Both the position numbers and the translations under genes were made by a program. This document shows, in pieces, positions 17,022 to 26,931 of a stretch of DNA of 64,000 nucleotides. The first letter of the stretch is position 1, and each line of letters begins with the position of its first letter. The notes under the pieces were generated by a model that saw only the letters and a list, made by a program, of their open reading frames with translations, was not told the DNA's origin and did no database searches. The stretch spans positions 2,666,001 to 2,730,000 of the forward strand of contig NZ_JACVAE010000001.1 of assembly GCF_014851675.1 (NCBI RefSeq). Direction: 5' to 3'. Source of the stretch: Rhizobium sp. ARZ01 (GTDB lineage: Bacteria > Pseudomonadota > Alphaproteobacteria > Rhizobiales > Rhizobiaceae).

Positions 17022-18863
17022 ATGAATTCAGTCCGCATCGGTCTGCTGACCGCTTCCCTGCTTGCCCTTTCCGGGGGAACCGCTTTCGCAGACTATGAAC
17101 TCGACATCCTGCACATCAACGACCTGCATTCCCGCATCGAACCGATCAACAAGTTCGATTCCACCTGCTCGGCGGAAGAGGAAGGCAAGAACGAGTGCTT
17201 CGGCGGCGTTGCCCGCCTCAAGACCGCGATCGACGCGCAGCGCCAGGCACTTTCCGGCAAGAACGTGCTGCTGCTGAACGCCGGTGACAATTTTCAGGGA
17301 TCACTCTTCTACACGACCTACAAGGGCACGGCCGAGGCAGAATTCCTGAACCTGATGAAGTTCGACTTAATGACCGTCGGCAACCACGAGTTCGACGACA
17401 GCGAGGACGGGCTTGCCGCGTTCCTCGACAAGGTCCAGTTCCCTGTGGTGACAGCGAACGTCGCAGCCGGCGCAAGCTCCAAGCTCGGCGACCGGGTGAA
17501 GCCGTTCATCGTGCTCGATGTCGGCGGCCAGAAAATCGGCATTGTCGGCGCGGTTGCGAACGACACAGACGAGATCTCCTCGCCCGGCCCGAACGTGCTG
17601 ATCGGCAACGACGTGGCAGACATCACGGCGGCGGTCGCCGAAGTGAAGAAGCAGGGCGTCGACAAGATCATCGCGCTGACCCATGTCGGCTACCCGCGCG
17701 ACCTCGCAGCCATAGCGAAGATCCCGGATGTCGACGTGGTCGTCGGCGGTCACTCGCACAGCCTTCTTTCCAACACCGACGAGAAGGCCGAAGGGCCCTA
17801 CCCGACGATGGTTGACAATCCGGGCGGCTACAAGGTCCCGGTGGTTCAGGCCGGCGCCTATACGAAGTATCTCGGCAATCTGAAGATCGTGTTCGACGAC
17901 AAGGGCGTCGTCAAGGAAGCCAAGGGCGATCCGATCCTGCTCGATTCCAGCTTCAAGCCGGACGAAGCGGTCGTCGCCCGCGTCAAGGAGCTTGCGGGGC
18001 CGATCGAGGAACTGAAGGCCAAGATCGTCGCCGAGACGGCCGGCCCGATCGATGGTTCGCGCGAGACCTGCCGCGCCGGTGAATGCCAGATGGGCAACCT
18101 CGTTGCCGATGCCCTCCTGGATCGCACGAAGAGCCAGGGCGTAACCGCCGCCATCACCAACGGCGGTGGCTTGCGCGCGTCGATCGATGGCGGTCCGGTG
18201 TCAATGGGCGAAGTGGTGACGGTGCTGCCGTTCCAGAACACGGTCTCCACCTTCCAACTCAAGGGCGCTGATCTCGTTACAGCGCTTGAAAACGGACTGA
18301 GCCAGATCGAGGAGGGCGGCGGCCGCTTCCCGCAGGTCGCTGGGATGAAGTTCTCCTTCGACAAGTCGAAGCCCGCCGGCAGCCGCGTCGTCGCCGTCGA
18401 GATGAAGGAAGGCGACGCCTTCGTACCGCTCGATCCGGCCAAGACCTATACGCTCGCGTCCAACAACTACATGCGCGCCGGCGGTGACGGCTACAAGATC
18501 TTCGCGACCGGAGCGTCGAACGCCTATGACTACGGGCCGACGCTCGACCAGGTCGTGGCCGATTATCTCGCGGCCAATCGCCCTTACAAGCCTTACATCG
18601 ACGGCCGCATTACAGCGGTCGCGAGCACCGCAGCGTCGACCGAGGCTCCCACCGGCGTCGGAAGCGCCTCCACAGGCGGCACCCAAACCAGCGCGAGTGG
18701 CGGCTCGACCAAGCACGTCATCGTCCGCGGCGATACGCTTTGGGACATCGCCAAGTCGGCCTATGGCGAGGGCCACCTCTGGAAGAAGATTTCCGAGGCC
18801 AATGGCAATCCGGAGCCGCGCGCGCTCGTGATCGGCTCGGAGCTTCAGGTCCCGGCCAAGTAA
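17022..18863 (+). CDS. Periplasmic 5'-nucleotidase/metallophosphatase with C-terminal LysM
   Basis: 613 residues. Signal peptide residues 1-23 (ending AFA). The metallophosphatase domain (about 25-300) has DILHINDLHSR, AGDNFQGS, GNHEFDDS and GGHSH, the dinuclear metal ligands of UshA-type enzymes. The 5'-nucleotidase C-terminal domain (about 325-530) contains NLVADALLD, NGGGLR and NNYMRAGGDGY. A Ser/Thr/Gly-rich linker leads to a LysM module (about 563-612, VRGDTLWDIAKSAYGEG). The enzyme probably dephosphorylates extracellular nucleotides while attached to peptidoglycan. GACGAGGAGA precedes the ATG. Confidence 0.93.
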   Translation: MNSVRIGLLTASLLALSGGTAFADYELDILHINDLHSRIEPINKFDSTCSAEEEGKNECFGGVARLKTAIDAQRQALSGKNVLLLNAGDNFQGSLFYTTYKGTAEAEFLNLMKFDLMTVGNHEFDDSEDGLAAFLDKVQFPVVTANVAAGASSKLGDRVKPFIVLDVGGQKIGIVGAVANDTDEISSPGPNVLIGNDVADITAAVAEVKKQGVDKIIALTHVGYPRDLAAIAKIPDVDVVVGGHSHSLLSNTDEKAEGPYPTMVDNPGGYKVPVVQAGAYTKYLGNLKIVFDDKGVVKEAKGDPILLDSSFKPDEAVVARVKELAGPIEELKAKIVAETAGPIDGSRETCRAGECQMGNLVADALLDRTKSQGVTAAITNGGGLRASIDGGPVSMGEVVTVLPFQNTVSTFQLKGADLVTALENGLSQIEEGGGRFPQVAGMKFSFDKSKPAGSRVVAVEMKEGDAFVPLDPAKTYTLASNNYMRAGGDGYKIFATGASNAYDYGPTLDQVVADYLAANRPYKPYIDGRITAVASTAASTEAPTGVGSASTGGTQTSASGGSTKHVIVRGDTLWDIAKSAYGEGHLWKKISEANGNPEPRALVIGSELQVPAK

Positions 18864-18888
18864 AAGGACAATTTGTCTCCACATATCC

Positions 18889-18924
18889 GCCGGTTCGGGC
18901 TTTCCCGGACCGGCATTTCTTTTT
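18889..18924 (+). terminator. Intrinsic terminator of the 5'-nucleotidase gene
   Basis: GCCGGTTCGGG (18889-18899) pairs with CCCGGACCGGC (18904-18914), one G-T wobble, CTTT loop. ATTTCTTTTT follows. Confidence 0.8.
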
Positions 18925-18992
18925 AGAACGCTTGCAGAGTTGATGGTCGACAATTTTGGCCATCCGGATAATGAGCCCGAACAGGACCGAAC

Positions 18993-20024
18993 ATGCAAAC
19001 CGCCGCCGAAAAGCCCGCCGACCACCCGTTCGTAAAGCACGGAAAAGTTGGCGTCCTGCTCGTCAATCTCGGGACCCCCGATGGAACCGACTACCGCTCG
19101 ATGCGGCGCTACCTGAAGGAGTTCTTGACGGACAAACGCGTGATCGAATGGCCGAAGATTGCCTGGTATCCCATCCTGTTCGGCATCGTGCTCAACACCC
19201 GCCCCGGCAAGGTCGGCAAGGCCTATGAGCTGATCTGGAACAAGGAGAAGAACGAGAGTTTTCTGCGTACCTACACGCGCAATCAGGCTGAACTCATGGC
19301 GCAGTCCCTCGCCGATCATCCGCAGATCGTTGTGGATTGGGCCATGCGGTACGGTCAGCCCTCCGTCGCCTCGCGCATGGAGCATCTGCAGAAGGAGGGG
19401 TGTGAGCGCATCCTCGTCTTCCCGCTCTATCCGCAGTACGCCGCAGCCACGACCGCCACCGTCAACGACAAGGCCTTCGAGGCGCTCCTGAAGATGCGCT
19501 GGCAGCCGGCCATTCGCACGGTACCGCCCTATCACGACGATCCGGCCTACATCGAAGCCCTCGCGACCTCGATCACCCGGCATCTCGCCGGCCTCGACTG
19601 GGAGCCGGAGGTGGTTCTGACCTCCTTCCACGGCATTCCCAAGAGCTACTTCGACAAGGGCGACCCCTACTACTGCCAGTGCCAGAAGACCGCGCGCCTC
19701 CTGCGCGACAGGCTTGGCTGGTCGAAGGAAAAGCTGCAGGTTACATTCCAGTCACGCTTCGGCCCGGAGGAATGGCTGCAGCCCTACACCGACAAGACGG
19801 TCGAAAAGCTGGCGCAGGATGGCGTGAAGCGCATCGCCGTGATCAATCCGGGGTTCGTATCGGACTGTCTGGAAACGCTCGAGGAAATTGCCGGTGAGGC
19901 GGCGGAGAGTTTCCTCCACAACGGCGGTGAGAAATTCACCCACATCCCCTGCCTCAACGACAGCCCAGAAGGGATGGCGGTGCTGGAGAAGGTCGTTCGC
20001 CGCGAGCTTGGCGGCTGGATCTGA
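18993..20024 (+). CDS. hemH: Ferrochelatase
   Basis: 343 residues, the normal bacterial length. It inserts Fe2+ into protoporphyrin IX at the end of haem synthesis. VGVLLVNLGTPDGTDY is the N-terminal signature. SFHGIPKSYFDKGDPYYCQC contains the catalytic His213. TFQSRFGPEEWLQPYT and FVSDCLETLEEI complete the family pattern. The cysteines in YYCQC and SDCLE are present, but I see no complete Fe-S cluster motif. It sits alone after the nucleotidase terminator. Confidence 0.96.
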   Translation: MQTAAEKPADHPFVKHGKVGVLLVNLGTPDGTDYRSMRRYLKEFLTDKRVIEWPKIAWYPILFGIVLNTRPGKVGKAYELIWNKEKNESFLRTYTRNQAELMAQSLADHPQIVVDWAMRYGQPSVASRMEHLQKEGCERILVFPLYPQYAAATTATVNDKAFEALLKMRWQPAIRTVPPYHDDPAYIEALATSITRHLAGLDWEPEVVLTSFHGIPKSYFDKGDPYYCQCQKTARLLRDRLGWSKEKLQVTFQSRFGPEEWLQPYTDKTVEKLAQDGVKRIAVINPGFVSDCLETLEEIAGEAAESFLHNGGEKFTHIPCLNDSPEGMAVLEKVVRRELGGWI

Positions 20025-20204
20025 TCCGTCGGCGGGTCTGGCTGCGTCGCGTGCGGCGAGATGCCAGCACAATCTTTCCGGGCGCCTCAAATTGCGCTGG
20101 CCTTGCCCGGCGGATTGCGTAGAGTGACGCCATAAAACATTGAATCTGCGGATGATCTGACTGGAGAATCGCTTCGGCGGGATTTTCCGCGAGTGGAGGG
20201 CTGC

Positions 20205-21218
20205 ATGCCGTTGGATGGGTTGGACGTTGCCGTAATCGCACTGGTGATCCTGGTCATCTGGCTGATATTTGCCGGGATCAAGACGGTGCCGCAGGGCTAT
20301 CGCTACACGGTGGAGCGCTTCGGCCGCTACACCGGAACGCTGGAGCCGGGTCTCAATTTCATTATTCCGTTCTTCGACAAGATCGGCGCAAAAATGAATG
20401 TGATGGAACAGGTGCTCGAAGTGCCGACGCAGGAGGTGATCACGCGCGACAATGCCAGCGTCGCCTCCGATGCCGTCGCCTTCTACCAGGTGCTCAACGC
20501 CGCCCAGGCAGCCTATCAGGTCGCCCAGCTTGAACACGCGATCATGAACCTGACGATGACCAACATCCGCTCCGTCATGGGCTCGATGGACCTCGACGAG
20601 TTGCTATCCAATCGCGACAAGATCAACGAGAGGCTCCTGCACGTCGTCGATGAAGCCGCAAGCCCGTGGGGCGTGAAGATTACGCGCGTGGAGATCAAGG
20701 ACATCGCCCCGCCCAAGGACCTGGTCGACGCCATGGCGCGGCAGATGAAGGCGGAGCGCGAAAAGCGCGCGCAAGTACTGGAGGCCGAGGGCTCCCGCAA
20801 CGCCCAGATTCTCCGCGCCGAGGGCGCCAAGCAATCGGCGATCCTGCAGGCAGAGGGGCAGCGCGAGGCTGCCTTCCGCGAGGCCGAGGCGCGCGAACGC
20901 CTTGCCGAGGCAGAGGCCAAGGCAACGAAAATGGTGTCCGAGGCGATCGCCGCTGGAAACGTGCAGGCGGTCAACTACTTCGTCGCGCAGAAATATACCG
21001 AAGCGTTGGCGAGTGTCGGTACGGCTCCAAATTCAAAGGTCGTGCTGATGCCGATGGAGGCGTCCTCACTGATCGGCTCGCTCGGCGGCATCGGCGCGAT
21101 CGCCCGGGAAGTATTCGGCGATGGCCCGACGCCGGCGCCGGCCCGAGCGCGCCAGTCGACGCCGGCTGCAGGCGGCACCGCCCGCAACCCGTTCGACACG
21201 ACACAGCGGGAAAGCTGA
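20205..21218 (+). CDS. SPFH/Band 7 membrane protease regulator-like protein
   Basis: 337 residues. One N-terminal membrane segment ([18 protein letters not shown]), then a Band 7 domain ([29 protein letters not shown]) and a long Ala/Glu coiled coil (about 185-250, [20 protein letters not shown]). This is the QmcA/stomatin architecture of membrane scaffolds that cluster proteins or regulate FtsH-like proteases. The ATG at 20205 follows GGAGGG by five bases; a GTG at 20193 is less likely. It pairs with nfeD-like gene three bases downstream, a conserved SPFH-NfeD operon. Confidence 0.93.
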   Translation: MPLDGLDVAVIALVILVIWLIFAGIKTVPQGYRYTVERFGRYTGTLEPGLNFIIPFFDKIGAKMNVMEQVLEVPTQEVITRDNASVASDAVAFYQVLNAAQAAYQVAQLEHAIMNLTMTNIRSVMGSMDLDELLSNRDKINERLLHVVDEAASPWGVKITRVEIKDIAPPKDLVDAMARQMKAEREKRAQVLEAEGSRNAQILRAEGAKQSAILQAEGQREAAFREAEARERLAEAEAKATKMVSEAIAAGNVQAVNYFVAQKYTEALASVGTAPNSKVVLMPMEASSLIGSLGGIGAIAREVFGDGPTPAPARARQSTPAAGGTARNPFDTTQRES

Positions 21219-21221
21219 GCC

Positions 21222-21680
21222 ATGATCGCCCGCATCGCAGCAGAACTGGGACCCTGGGCCTGGTGGGTGCTCGGCATCGTGCTCCTGATCCTCGAAGTGC
21301 TGATGCCTGGCGTATTTCTCGTCTGGATCGGTGTTGCAGCCGTCATCACCGGCGCGCTCTCACTTCTGTTGTGGGAGGCCAGCTGGTGGACCTGGCAGGT
21401 GCAGTGGCTTGTCTTTGCCGCACTGTCGGTCGCGGCCGTTCTCGTCGGCCGGCGCCTCGTGCTCTCGAATGCGCAACGAACCGATGAGCCTTTCCTCAAT
21501 CAGCGCGCCCAGGGCCTCGTCGGGCGCACCGCCACGCTCGAACAGCCGATCTCGGAGGGGCGCGGACGCATTCGCCTCGACGATACGATGTGGAGTGTCC
21601 AGGGGCCGGACCTCCCGATCGGGACGCGCGTGCGGGTGGTGGCGAGTTCGGGAAGGGACCTGACCGTCGAGCCGGTATAG
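21222..21680 (+). CDS. NfeD-family membrane protein
   Basis: 152 residues. Two or three transmembrane segments (WAWWVLGIVLLILEVLMPGVFLVWIGVAAVITGALSLL region and a second at about 65-85) are followed by a C-terminal OB-fold (GLVGRTATLEQPISEGRGRIRLDDTMWSVQGPD). This is the short NfeD form that partners with SPFH proteins; the adjacent gene three bases upstream is its expected partner. Confidence 0.92.
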   Translation: MIARIAAELGPWAWWVLGIVLLILEVLMPGVFLVWIGVAAVITGALSLLLWEASWWTWQVQWLVFAALSVAAVLVGRRLVLSNAQRTDEPFLNQRAQGLVGRTATLEQPISEGRGRIRLDDTMWSVQGPDLPIGTRVRVVASSGRDLTVEPV

Positions 21681-21752
21681 GCAAAAAAGTCGCGCCGCGG
21701 CCCGTGCCGGGCGGGATCAGGAAGCAACGTCGAAGCGCCGAATACGTCGTGC

Positions 21753-22748
21753 TCAGGCCACCCCGATACGAAGCAAGTCGTGGAAGTGGACGATGCCTAC
21801 CGGCTCAGACGTCTCATCCGTGACGATCAGCGCCGAGATATTGTGCTGATTCAATAGACCAAGCGCAGCGGTCGCCAGCGTCGTCGGGCGCACCGTCTTG
21901 GGCGTGCGCGTCATGACCTCGTCCACGTTCAGCTCGGCGAGATTGCGCGACAGGTTACGGGCGATGTCGCCGTCGGTAACGATACCGACAAGCTTGCCGT
22001 CATCGTTGACAACGCCCACGCAACCGTAGTGCTTCTGCGAAAGCAAAAGCACGGCAGCCGGCATGGATGTGCCGAGCGGTACGAGCGGCATGTTCTCGCC
22101 GCTGTGCATGATGTCGCCGACATGGGTGAGGCTGGCTCCCAGCTTGCCGCCCGGATGGAAGGTTTTGAAGTCGGTGGCGGTGAAGCCGCGCGCTTCCAGG
22201 AGTGCCACCGCAAGCGCATCGCCGATCGCGAGTTGCATCAGCGTCGAGGTGGTGGGAGCGAGCCCGTGCGGGCAGGCTTCCTGCTCCTTGGGGAGCAAAA
22301 GGACAATATCGGATTCGCGCGCCAGCGCGGATCGCTCGCCGGACGTAATCGAAACAAGCGGGATCGAGAAACGGCGGGTGTAGGAGACGATCCCCTGCAA
22401 TTCCGAACTTTCACCGCTCCAGGACATGGCGAGAACCACGTCGTCCGAGGAGATCATGCCGAGATCGCCATGATTGGCTTCGACAGGATGGACGAAGAAG
22501 GCCGGCGTTCCGGTGGACGCAAAGGAAGCTGCAAGCTTGGAACCGATGTGTCCGGACTTGCCAATGCCTGTGACGATCACGCGCCCCTTAATGCCGCCGA
22601 CCAGACGCACGGCATCGCAAAACGGGTCGTGCAATGGGCCGGAAAGCGCACGCGACAAGGCATCCAGGCCGGCGCGTTCGGTTTCAACGGTGCGAATTGC
22701 AGACGCGATTGCGCCGCTGCTTTCAACGAGTGCTAGCTTTCTGTTCAT
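21753..22748 (-). CDS. kdsD: Arabinose-5-phosphate isomerase
   Basis: 331 residues. The SIS domain has VTGIGKSGHIGSKLAASFASTGTPAFFVHPVEANHGDLGMI and SWSGESSEL. Two CBS domains follow (about 205-330; VGDIMHSGENMPLV and VDEVMTRTPKTVRP). This is the KdsD/KpsF layout. It converts ribulose-5-phosphate to arabinose-5-phosphate for Kdo in lipopolysaccharide. It is convergent with the SPFH-NfeD pair and divergent from the barrel protein gene. Confidence 0.93.
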   Translation of the reverse strand: MNRKLALVESSGAIASAIRTVETERAGLDALSRALSGPLHDPFCDAVRLVGGIKGRVIVTGIGKSGHIGSKLAASFASTGTPAFFVHPVEANHGDLGMISSDDVVLAMSWSGESSELQGIVSYTRRFSIPLVSITSGERSALARESDIVLLLPKEQEACPHGLAPTTSTLMQLAIGDALAVALLEARGFTATDFKTFHPGGKLGASLTHVGDIMHSGENMPLVPLGTSMPAAVLLLSQKHYGCVGVVNDDGKLVGIVTDGDIARNLSRNLAELNVDEVMTRTPKTVRPTTLATAALGLLNQHNISALIVTDETSEPVGIVHFHDLLRIGVA

Positions 22749-22888
22749 CGCGTCTCGTTAGCGCTTTTATTTTTCCATGTCCATGCACCGTCACAACCGC
22801 CCCGGTAAATTAGCTGCCGCGCCGGAAACCAAACGTTAACCACGAGACTTTACGTTCAGTTAGGAATTCGACGAATGCTGCGAAAGTC

Positions 22889-24385
22889 ATGCCACAGCCG
22901 CACAGCAAATCCAAACGGGCGCGTCCAGCCCCGCTGCCGCGCCTCGTGGCAGGCTTACTGCTAGCCAGCACGATGTTGGCCGGCTGGCCTGTGCTTGCGC
23001 AGGAGGCACAGACGCCCGCTCCGGAGGCGGATTCGGCAGCGGCGGATGAGCTACGAAATCCGTTCGGTAACAACAAGGCCAGCGCTGCACCACAGCCAAT
23101 TCCGGACGATGCGCCCGCCGCGATCGGCCGGACCATACCAGCCGCGCCTGTCAATTCGCTAGAGACGGACAATTCCGGATTGGCCACGCCGGATCTTGGC
23201 CGGCAGAATTTGCCTAATCCCTCGATCGACGGACTTCGGACAGCGGCCGCCCCGTGGACGGATGAACCGCCCGGTGTCCGCCTGGGCACGTTCATTCTGA
23301 GGCCCTCGATTGCGCAAGGGGTCGGTTACGAACGCACGAAGACCGGCGACGACGTTCAGACCCGCTCTTTTTCGACGACGACGTTGCGTGGCACCGTGGT
23401 CTCTGACTGGTCGCTGCACCAGTTGACGATCAACGGCGCAGGAACATTCGAAAAGAATTTCACCGACAGCAACAACACGGAGCCGGAAGCCCTCATCGAC
23501 GCCGACCTGAGGCTCGATCTTTCTGCCGACACCACTGTCAATCTGATTGCCGGATACAGTCTCGAGCGGGAGGACGCAGCAGATCCGAACGCAATCATGG
23601 ATGCCGATCGCCAATCGGCCGTGCAGAACTTCGGAGGCGGCGCCCGCATCCAGCGCGATTTCGGGTTGATCCGCGGTACGCTCGGGGCAACGATCGACCG
23701 CACGACCTATGGCGCTGTCGAGCTTTCCGATGGCTCGGAGCTGTCGCAGAGCGACCGCAACAACAACGAAGGTGTCCTGACCGGCCGGATCGGCTACGAG
23801 ATCTCGCCGGCGCTCATCCCCTTCATCGAGGCGTCCGCCGGTCGTGTTCACTATGACGACGCGCGAGATTCAGCAGGCTTCGCGCGTTCCGGCGACGTTT
23901 ACGCCGCCCGCACAGGCGTTGAACTCGACCTTGGCGAAAAGCTGCGCGGCGAGTTCGCCATTGGCTATGACCGCGAGACCTATGACGATGAGAGACTGAA
24001 GACCATCAATGCCTTCAGCGTCGATGGATCAGTCGACTGGTCTCCGCAACGCGGCACGAACGTCAATCTCGGCCTGCGAACCTCAATCGAACCATCCACC
24101 ACGCCGGGTGAAAGCGGATACGTCTCCTACCTTGCGAGTGCAGATATCACGCATGAGATGCGCAACAATCTCGTCGCGCGACTGATTAGTTCTTATGAGT
24201 GGCGCGATTTCCCGACGTCCTCCGCATCGAACCAGAACGTCTATATCATAGGCACGGGGCTGACTTGGGGCCTGAACCGCTACCTGGCGCTGAGCGGTGA
24301 TGTCTCGTACGAACTGACGAAACCGGAAACCGGCGCGGATACTGGTGTCACGCGCGCCGGCCTTGGCTTGGTACTGCGCCGCTGA
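22889..24385 (+). CDS. Outer membrane beta-barrel protein
   Basis: 498 residues. Basic start then signal peptide (LVAGLLLASTMLAGWPVLAQ). A Pro/Ala-rich disordered region to about residue 150 precedes alternating polar/aromatic strands to the C-terminus (for example NLVARLISSYEWRDFP and YLALSGDVSYELTKP). This is an outer-membrane barrel of the rhizobial OMP_b-brl_2/DUF2320-like group, possibly an exopolysaccharide-related porin given exoN next to it. The exact family is not certain. The last residue is Arg rather than Phe. No strong Shine-Dalgarno is seen. Confidence 0.75.
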   Translation: MPQPHSKSKRARPAPLPRLVAGLLLASTMLAGWPVLAQEAQTPAPEADSAAADELRNPFGNNKASAAPQPIPDDAPAAIGRTIPAAPVNSLETDNSGLATPDLGRQNLPNPSIDGLRTAAAPWTDEPPGVRLGTFILRPSIAQGVGYERTKTGDDVQTRSFSTTTLRGTVVSDWSLHQLTINGAGTFEKNFTDSNNTEPEALIDADLRLDLSADTTVNLIAGYSLEREDAADPNAIMDADRQSAVQNFGGGARIQRDFGLIRGTLGATIDRTTYGAVELSDGSELSQSDRNNNEGVLTGRIGYEISPALIPFIEASAGRVHYDDARDSAGFARSGDVYAARTGVELDLGEKLRGEFAIGYDRETYDDERLKTINAFSVDGSVDWSPQRGTNVNLGLRTSIEPSTTPGESGYVSYLASADITHEMRNNLVARLISSYEWRDFPTSSASNQNVYIIGTGLTWGLNRYLALSGDVSYELTKPETGADTGVTRAGLGLVLRR

Positions 24386-24434
24386 CGTCGGACCGAAGAC
24401 TGCCGCCAATCAGATGCCAGACAGCAAGGCGCAG

Positions 24435-24461
24435 CCCCAAAGCCAATCTGTGACTTTGGGG
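24435..24461. other. Hairpin between convergent barrel gene and exoN
   Basis: CCCCAAAG (24435-24442) and CTTTGGGG (24454-24461) form a perfect 8-bp stem with an 11-base loop. There is no T-run, so a termination role is uncertain. Confidence 0.35.
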
Positions 24462-24474
24462 GCCGCGGGTCGGA

Positions 24475-25362
24475 TTACCTGAGACTCTTGAGCAATGCCA
24501 GCAACGGCTCTTCAACTGCAGGCCGGATGTCGGCGCGCGCAAGGGCGAAGGCGACATTGGCGAGGATGAACCCGTCCTTGGCGCCGCAGTCATATGTCTC
24601 GCCGCGGAAGCGGTAGGCGGCGAACGGCTGTTCCTTCAGCAGCTTCACCATCGCATCCGTCAGCTGGATCTCGTTCCCGGCACCGCGCTCCTGCGTTGCG
24701 AGGATTGAAAAGATCTCCGGCTGGAGAATATAGCGGCCGTTGATGAAGAAGTTCGACGGAGCGGTACCCGGCGCCGGCTTTTCGACCATTTGCGTGATTC
24801 GATGACCATTGCCGACCTCGCCGCCGATGCCGACGATGCCGTATTTGTGCGCCTGGTCCGGCGCGCATTCTTCGACGGCGATCACATTGCCGCCATCGTG
24901 CTCGTAGAGTTCGACCATCCCTGCAAGGCAGCCTTTCGGCGCCTTCATGATCATGTCGGGCAGCAGCAGCGCGAACGGCTCGTTGCCGACGAGATCGCGC
25001 GCACACCAGACAGCATGACCGAGGCCCAGCGGTTCTTGCTGGCGGGTAAAGCTGGTGGAACCTGCGACCGGCAGAATGCTCTCCAAAAGCGTGAGTTCAG
25101 CTGCCTTGTTGCGCTGGCGCAGCGTCTGCTCCAGTTCGACCTGGATATCGAAATAATCCTCGATGACAGCCTTGCTGCGCCCGGTGACGAAGATCAGGTG
25201 CTCGATCCCCGCTTCCAGCGCCTCATCGACCACATACTGGATCACCGGCTTGTCGACGACGGTCAGCATTTCCTTCGGCACGGCCTTTGTAGCAGGCAAA
25301 AATCGTGTCCCGAGCCCCGCGACCGGGAACACTGCTTTGCGAACCTTGCGTTTTTCAGCCAT
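24475..25362 (-). CDS. exoN: UTP-glucose-1-phosphate uridylyltransferase
   Basis: 295 residues. [24 protein letters not shown] is the nucleotidyltransferase signature, with [29 protein letters not shown] and DCGAKDGFI conserved in GalU/ExoN. It makes UDP-glucose for exopolysaccharide, LPS and glucan synthesis. Two consecutive ATGs (25365, 25362) follow AGAGG; the second has better spacing. In Sinorhizobium such genes are named exoN or galU and paralogs exist, so the paralog is not assigned. Confidence 0.93.
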   Translation of the reverse strand: MAEKRKVRKAVFPVAGLGTRFLPATKAVPKEMLTVVDKPVIQYVVDEALEAGIEHLIFVTGRSKAVIEDYFDIQVELEQTLRQRNKAAELTLLESILPVAGSTSFTRQQEPLGLGHAVWCARDLVGNEPFALLLPDMIMKAPKGCLAGMVELYEHDGGNVIAVEECAPDQAHKYGIVGIGGEVGNGHRITQMVEKPAPGTAPSNFFINGRYILQPEIFSILATQERGAGNEIQLTDAMVKLLKEQPFAAYRFRGETYDCGAKDGFILANVAFALARADIRPAVEEPLLALLKSLR

Positions 25363-25561
25363 CATAAACCTCTTGAGTGGCCTCCGTTCATCGGAGGCGC
25401 GTTTCCCGCATTAGTTTCAATTTGCTATCAATTTGCAAAGAGAGACGTAGGTGGAATTCCATGGTAAAGAATTTGTTGACTTCATGTCTGTAGGCTGAGC
25501 TTTCCACCGGAAGCTTAATGCTCCGCCCGATCGATAGTTCGAAAGACGGAACCAACGACCG

Positions 25562-26785
25562 ATGTACAAGCTTAGCAAGTCAAGGCTACTCCGCCCCGCT
25601 CTCGCCATGTTCGTCTCCGCAACTCTCCTCGCTTCGCCGACCGCCGCATGGGCCGACGCAGGCTTCCAGAAATGGATCGCCAATTTCTACGCTACAGCGG
25701 CAAAGAGCGGCATAACCAAGGCGACCTACAAGAAAGCGTTCTCCGGGGTCAAGACACCGGACCCGGAGGTGCTGGAGAAGGCGGCCTACCAGCCGGAATT
25801 CAAGCACAAGATCTGGGACTACCTCGATTCTCGTGTGAACCCATACACGGTCAGAATCGGCCAGGAAATGGGGAAGAAGCACGCGCGCACGCTTGCTGTG
25901 CTGGAAAAACATTACGGCGTCGATCGCAACATCCTGCTCGCCATCTGGTCGATGGAAACGAACTACGGCGCCGTCCTCGCCAAGGACGAAAAGCTGCACT
26001 ACGTGCCGCGCGCCCTTGCAACCCTTGCCTATGCCGATCAGAAGCGTGCCAAATTTGCGCGCACCCAGCTCATCGCAGCCTTGAAGATCCTCCAGAACGG
26101 CGATATCCCGGCGTCGGAGATGACCGGGTCCTGGGCCGGAGCCATGGGGCACACCCAATTTATCCCGTCGAGCTACCTCCTCTATGCGGTCGACGCGGAC
26201 GGAAACGGCCACCGCGACATCTGGAATTCGGTGCCGGACGCACTGGCAACGGCAGCAAACCTCCTGCACAAGAACGGCTGGCAGCCGGGCAAGACCTGGG
26301 GCTATGAAGTCGTCACGCCGAATGGCGGCAGCGCCTATGAAGGCCAGACGAAAACGCTCGCGCAGTGGCAGAAGCTCGGCTTCCTCCGCCCTGGCAGCAA
26401 AGGATTCAAGAACGGCGGCGACCGTGCGGAACTGCTGATGCCGGGCGGCGCCAACGGGCCAGCCTTCCTGATGACGCGCAACTTCTTCGTCATCAAGCGC
26501 TACAACGCCTCCAATTCCTATGCGATGGGCGTCGGAATGCTTGCCGACCAGATCGCCGGCTATGGCGGCGTGAAACAGCGCTGGCCGCGGCCTGAAGGCA
26601 CGCTCGACATCGCCGAGAAATTCGAGTTGCAGTCGCGACTAAAGGAACTCGGCTACTATGAGGGCGAGGTAGACGGCAATCTCGGATCCGGTTCCAAGGC
26701 AGCCATTCAAGCGGTCCAGAGCCGTCTCGGCCTGACGACAGACGGCCAACCGAGCACATCGCTGCTCAACGCGCTGCGAAAGTAA
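25562..26785 (+). CDS. Lytic murein transglycosylase (MltB-like) with peptidoglycan-binding domain
   Basis: 407 residues. Signal peptide to about residue 31 (AAWA). The SLT/MltB catalytic domain (about 35-330) carries LLAIWSMETNYGAV with the catalytic Glu, and GSWAGAMGHTQFIPSSY. The C-terminal PG_binding_1 domain (about 345-405) has LQSRLKELGYYEGEVDGNLGSGSKAAIQAVQ. It cleaves glycan strands to 1,6-anhydro-muropeptides in the periplasm. The DUF459 gene follows on the same strand after 146 bases. Confidence 0.95.
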   Translation: MYKLSKSRLLRPALAMFVSATLLASPTAAWADAGFQKWIANFYATAAKSGITKATYKKAFSGVKTPDPEVLEKAAYQPEFKHKIWDYLDSRVNPYTVRIGQEMGKKHARTLAVLEKHYGVDRNILLAIWSMETNYGAVLAKDEKLHYVPRALATLAYADQKRAKFARTQLIAALKILQNGDIPASEMTGSWAGAMGHTQFIPSSYLLYAVDADGNGHRDIWNSVPDALATAANLLHKNGWQPGKTWGYEVVTPNGGSAYEGQTKTLAQWQKLGFLRPGSKGFKNGGDRAELLMPGGANGPAFLMTRNFFVIKRYNASNSYAMGVGMLADQIAGYGGVKQRWPRPEGTLDIAEKFELQSRLKELGYYEGEVDGNLGSGSKAAIQAVQSRLGLTTDGQPSTSLLNALRK

Positions 26786-26931
26786 TTCTTGCGGGCATCG
26801 CCAGCCGCACATTCGGGCGCCCTGCGGCGCCCGAATCGTATCGCGGGCTTTCCCGAACGCGATCAATTTGCCATCATCATGCCATGACGGCGTCGGAGCA
26901 TCATTCCGACCAAACAGGATCCTGACTGCGC

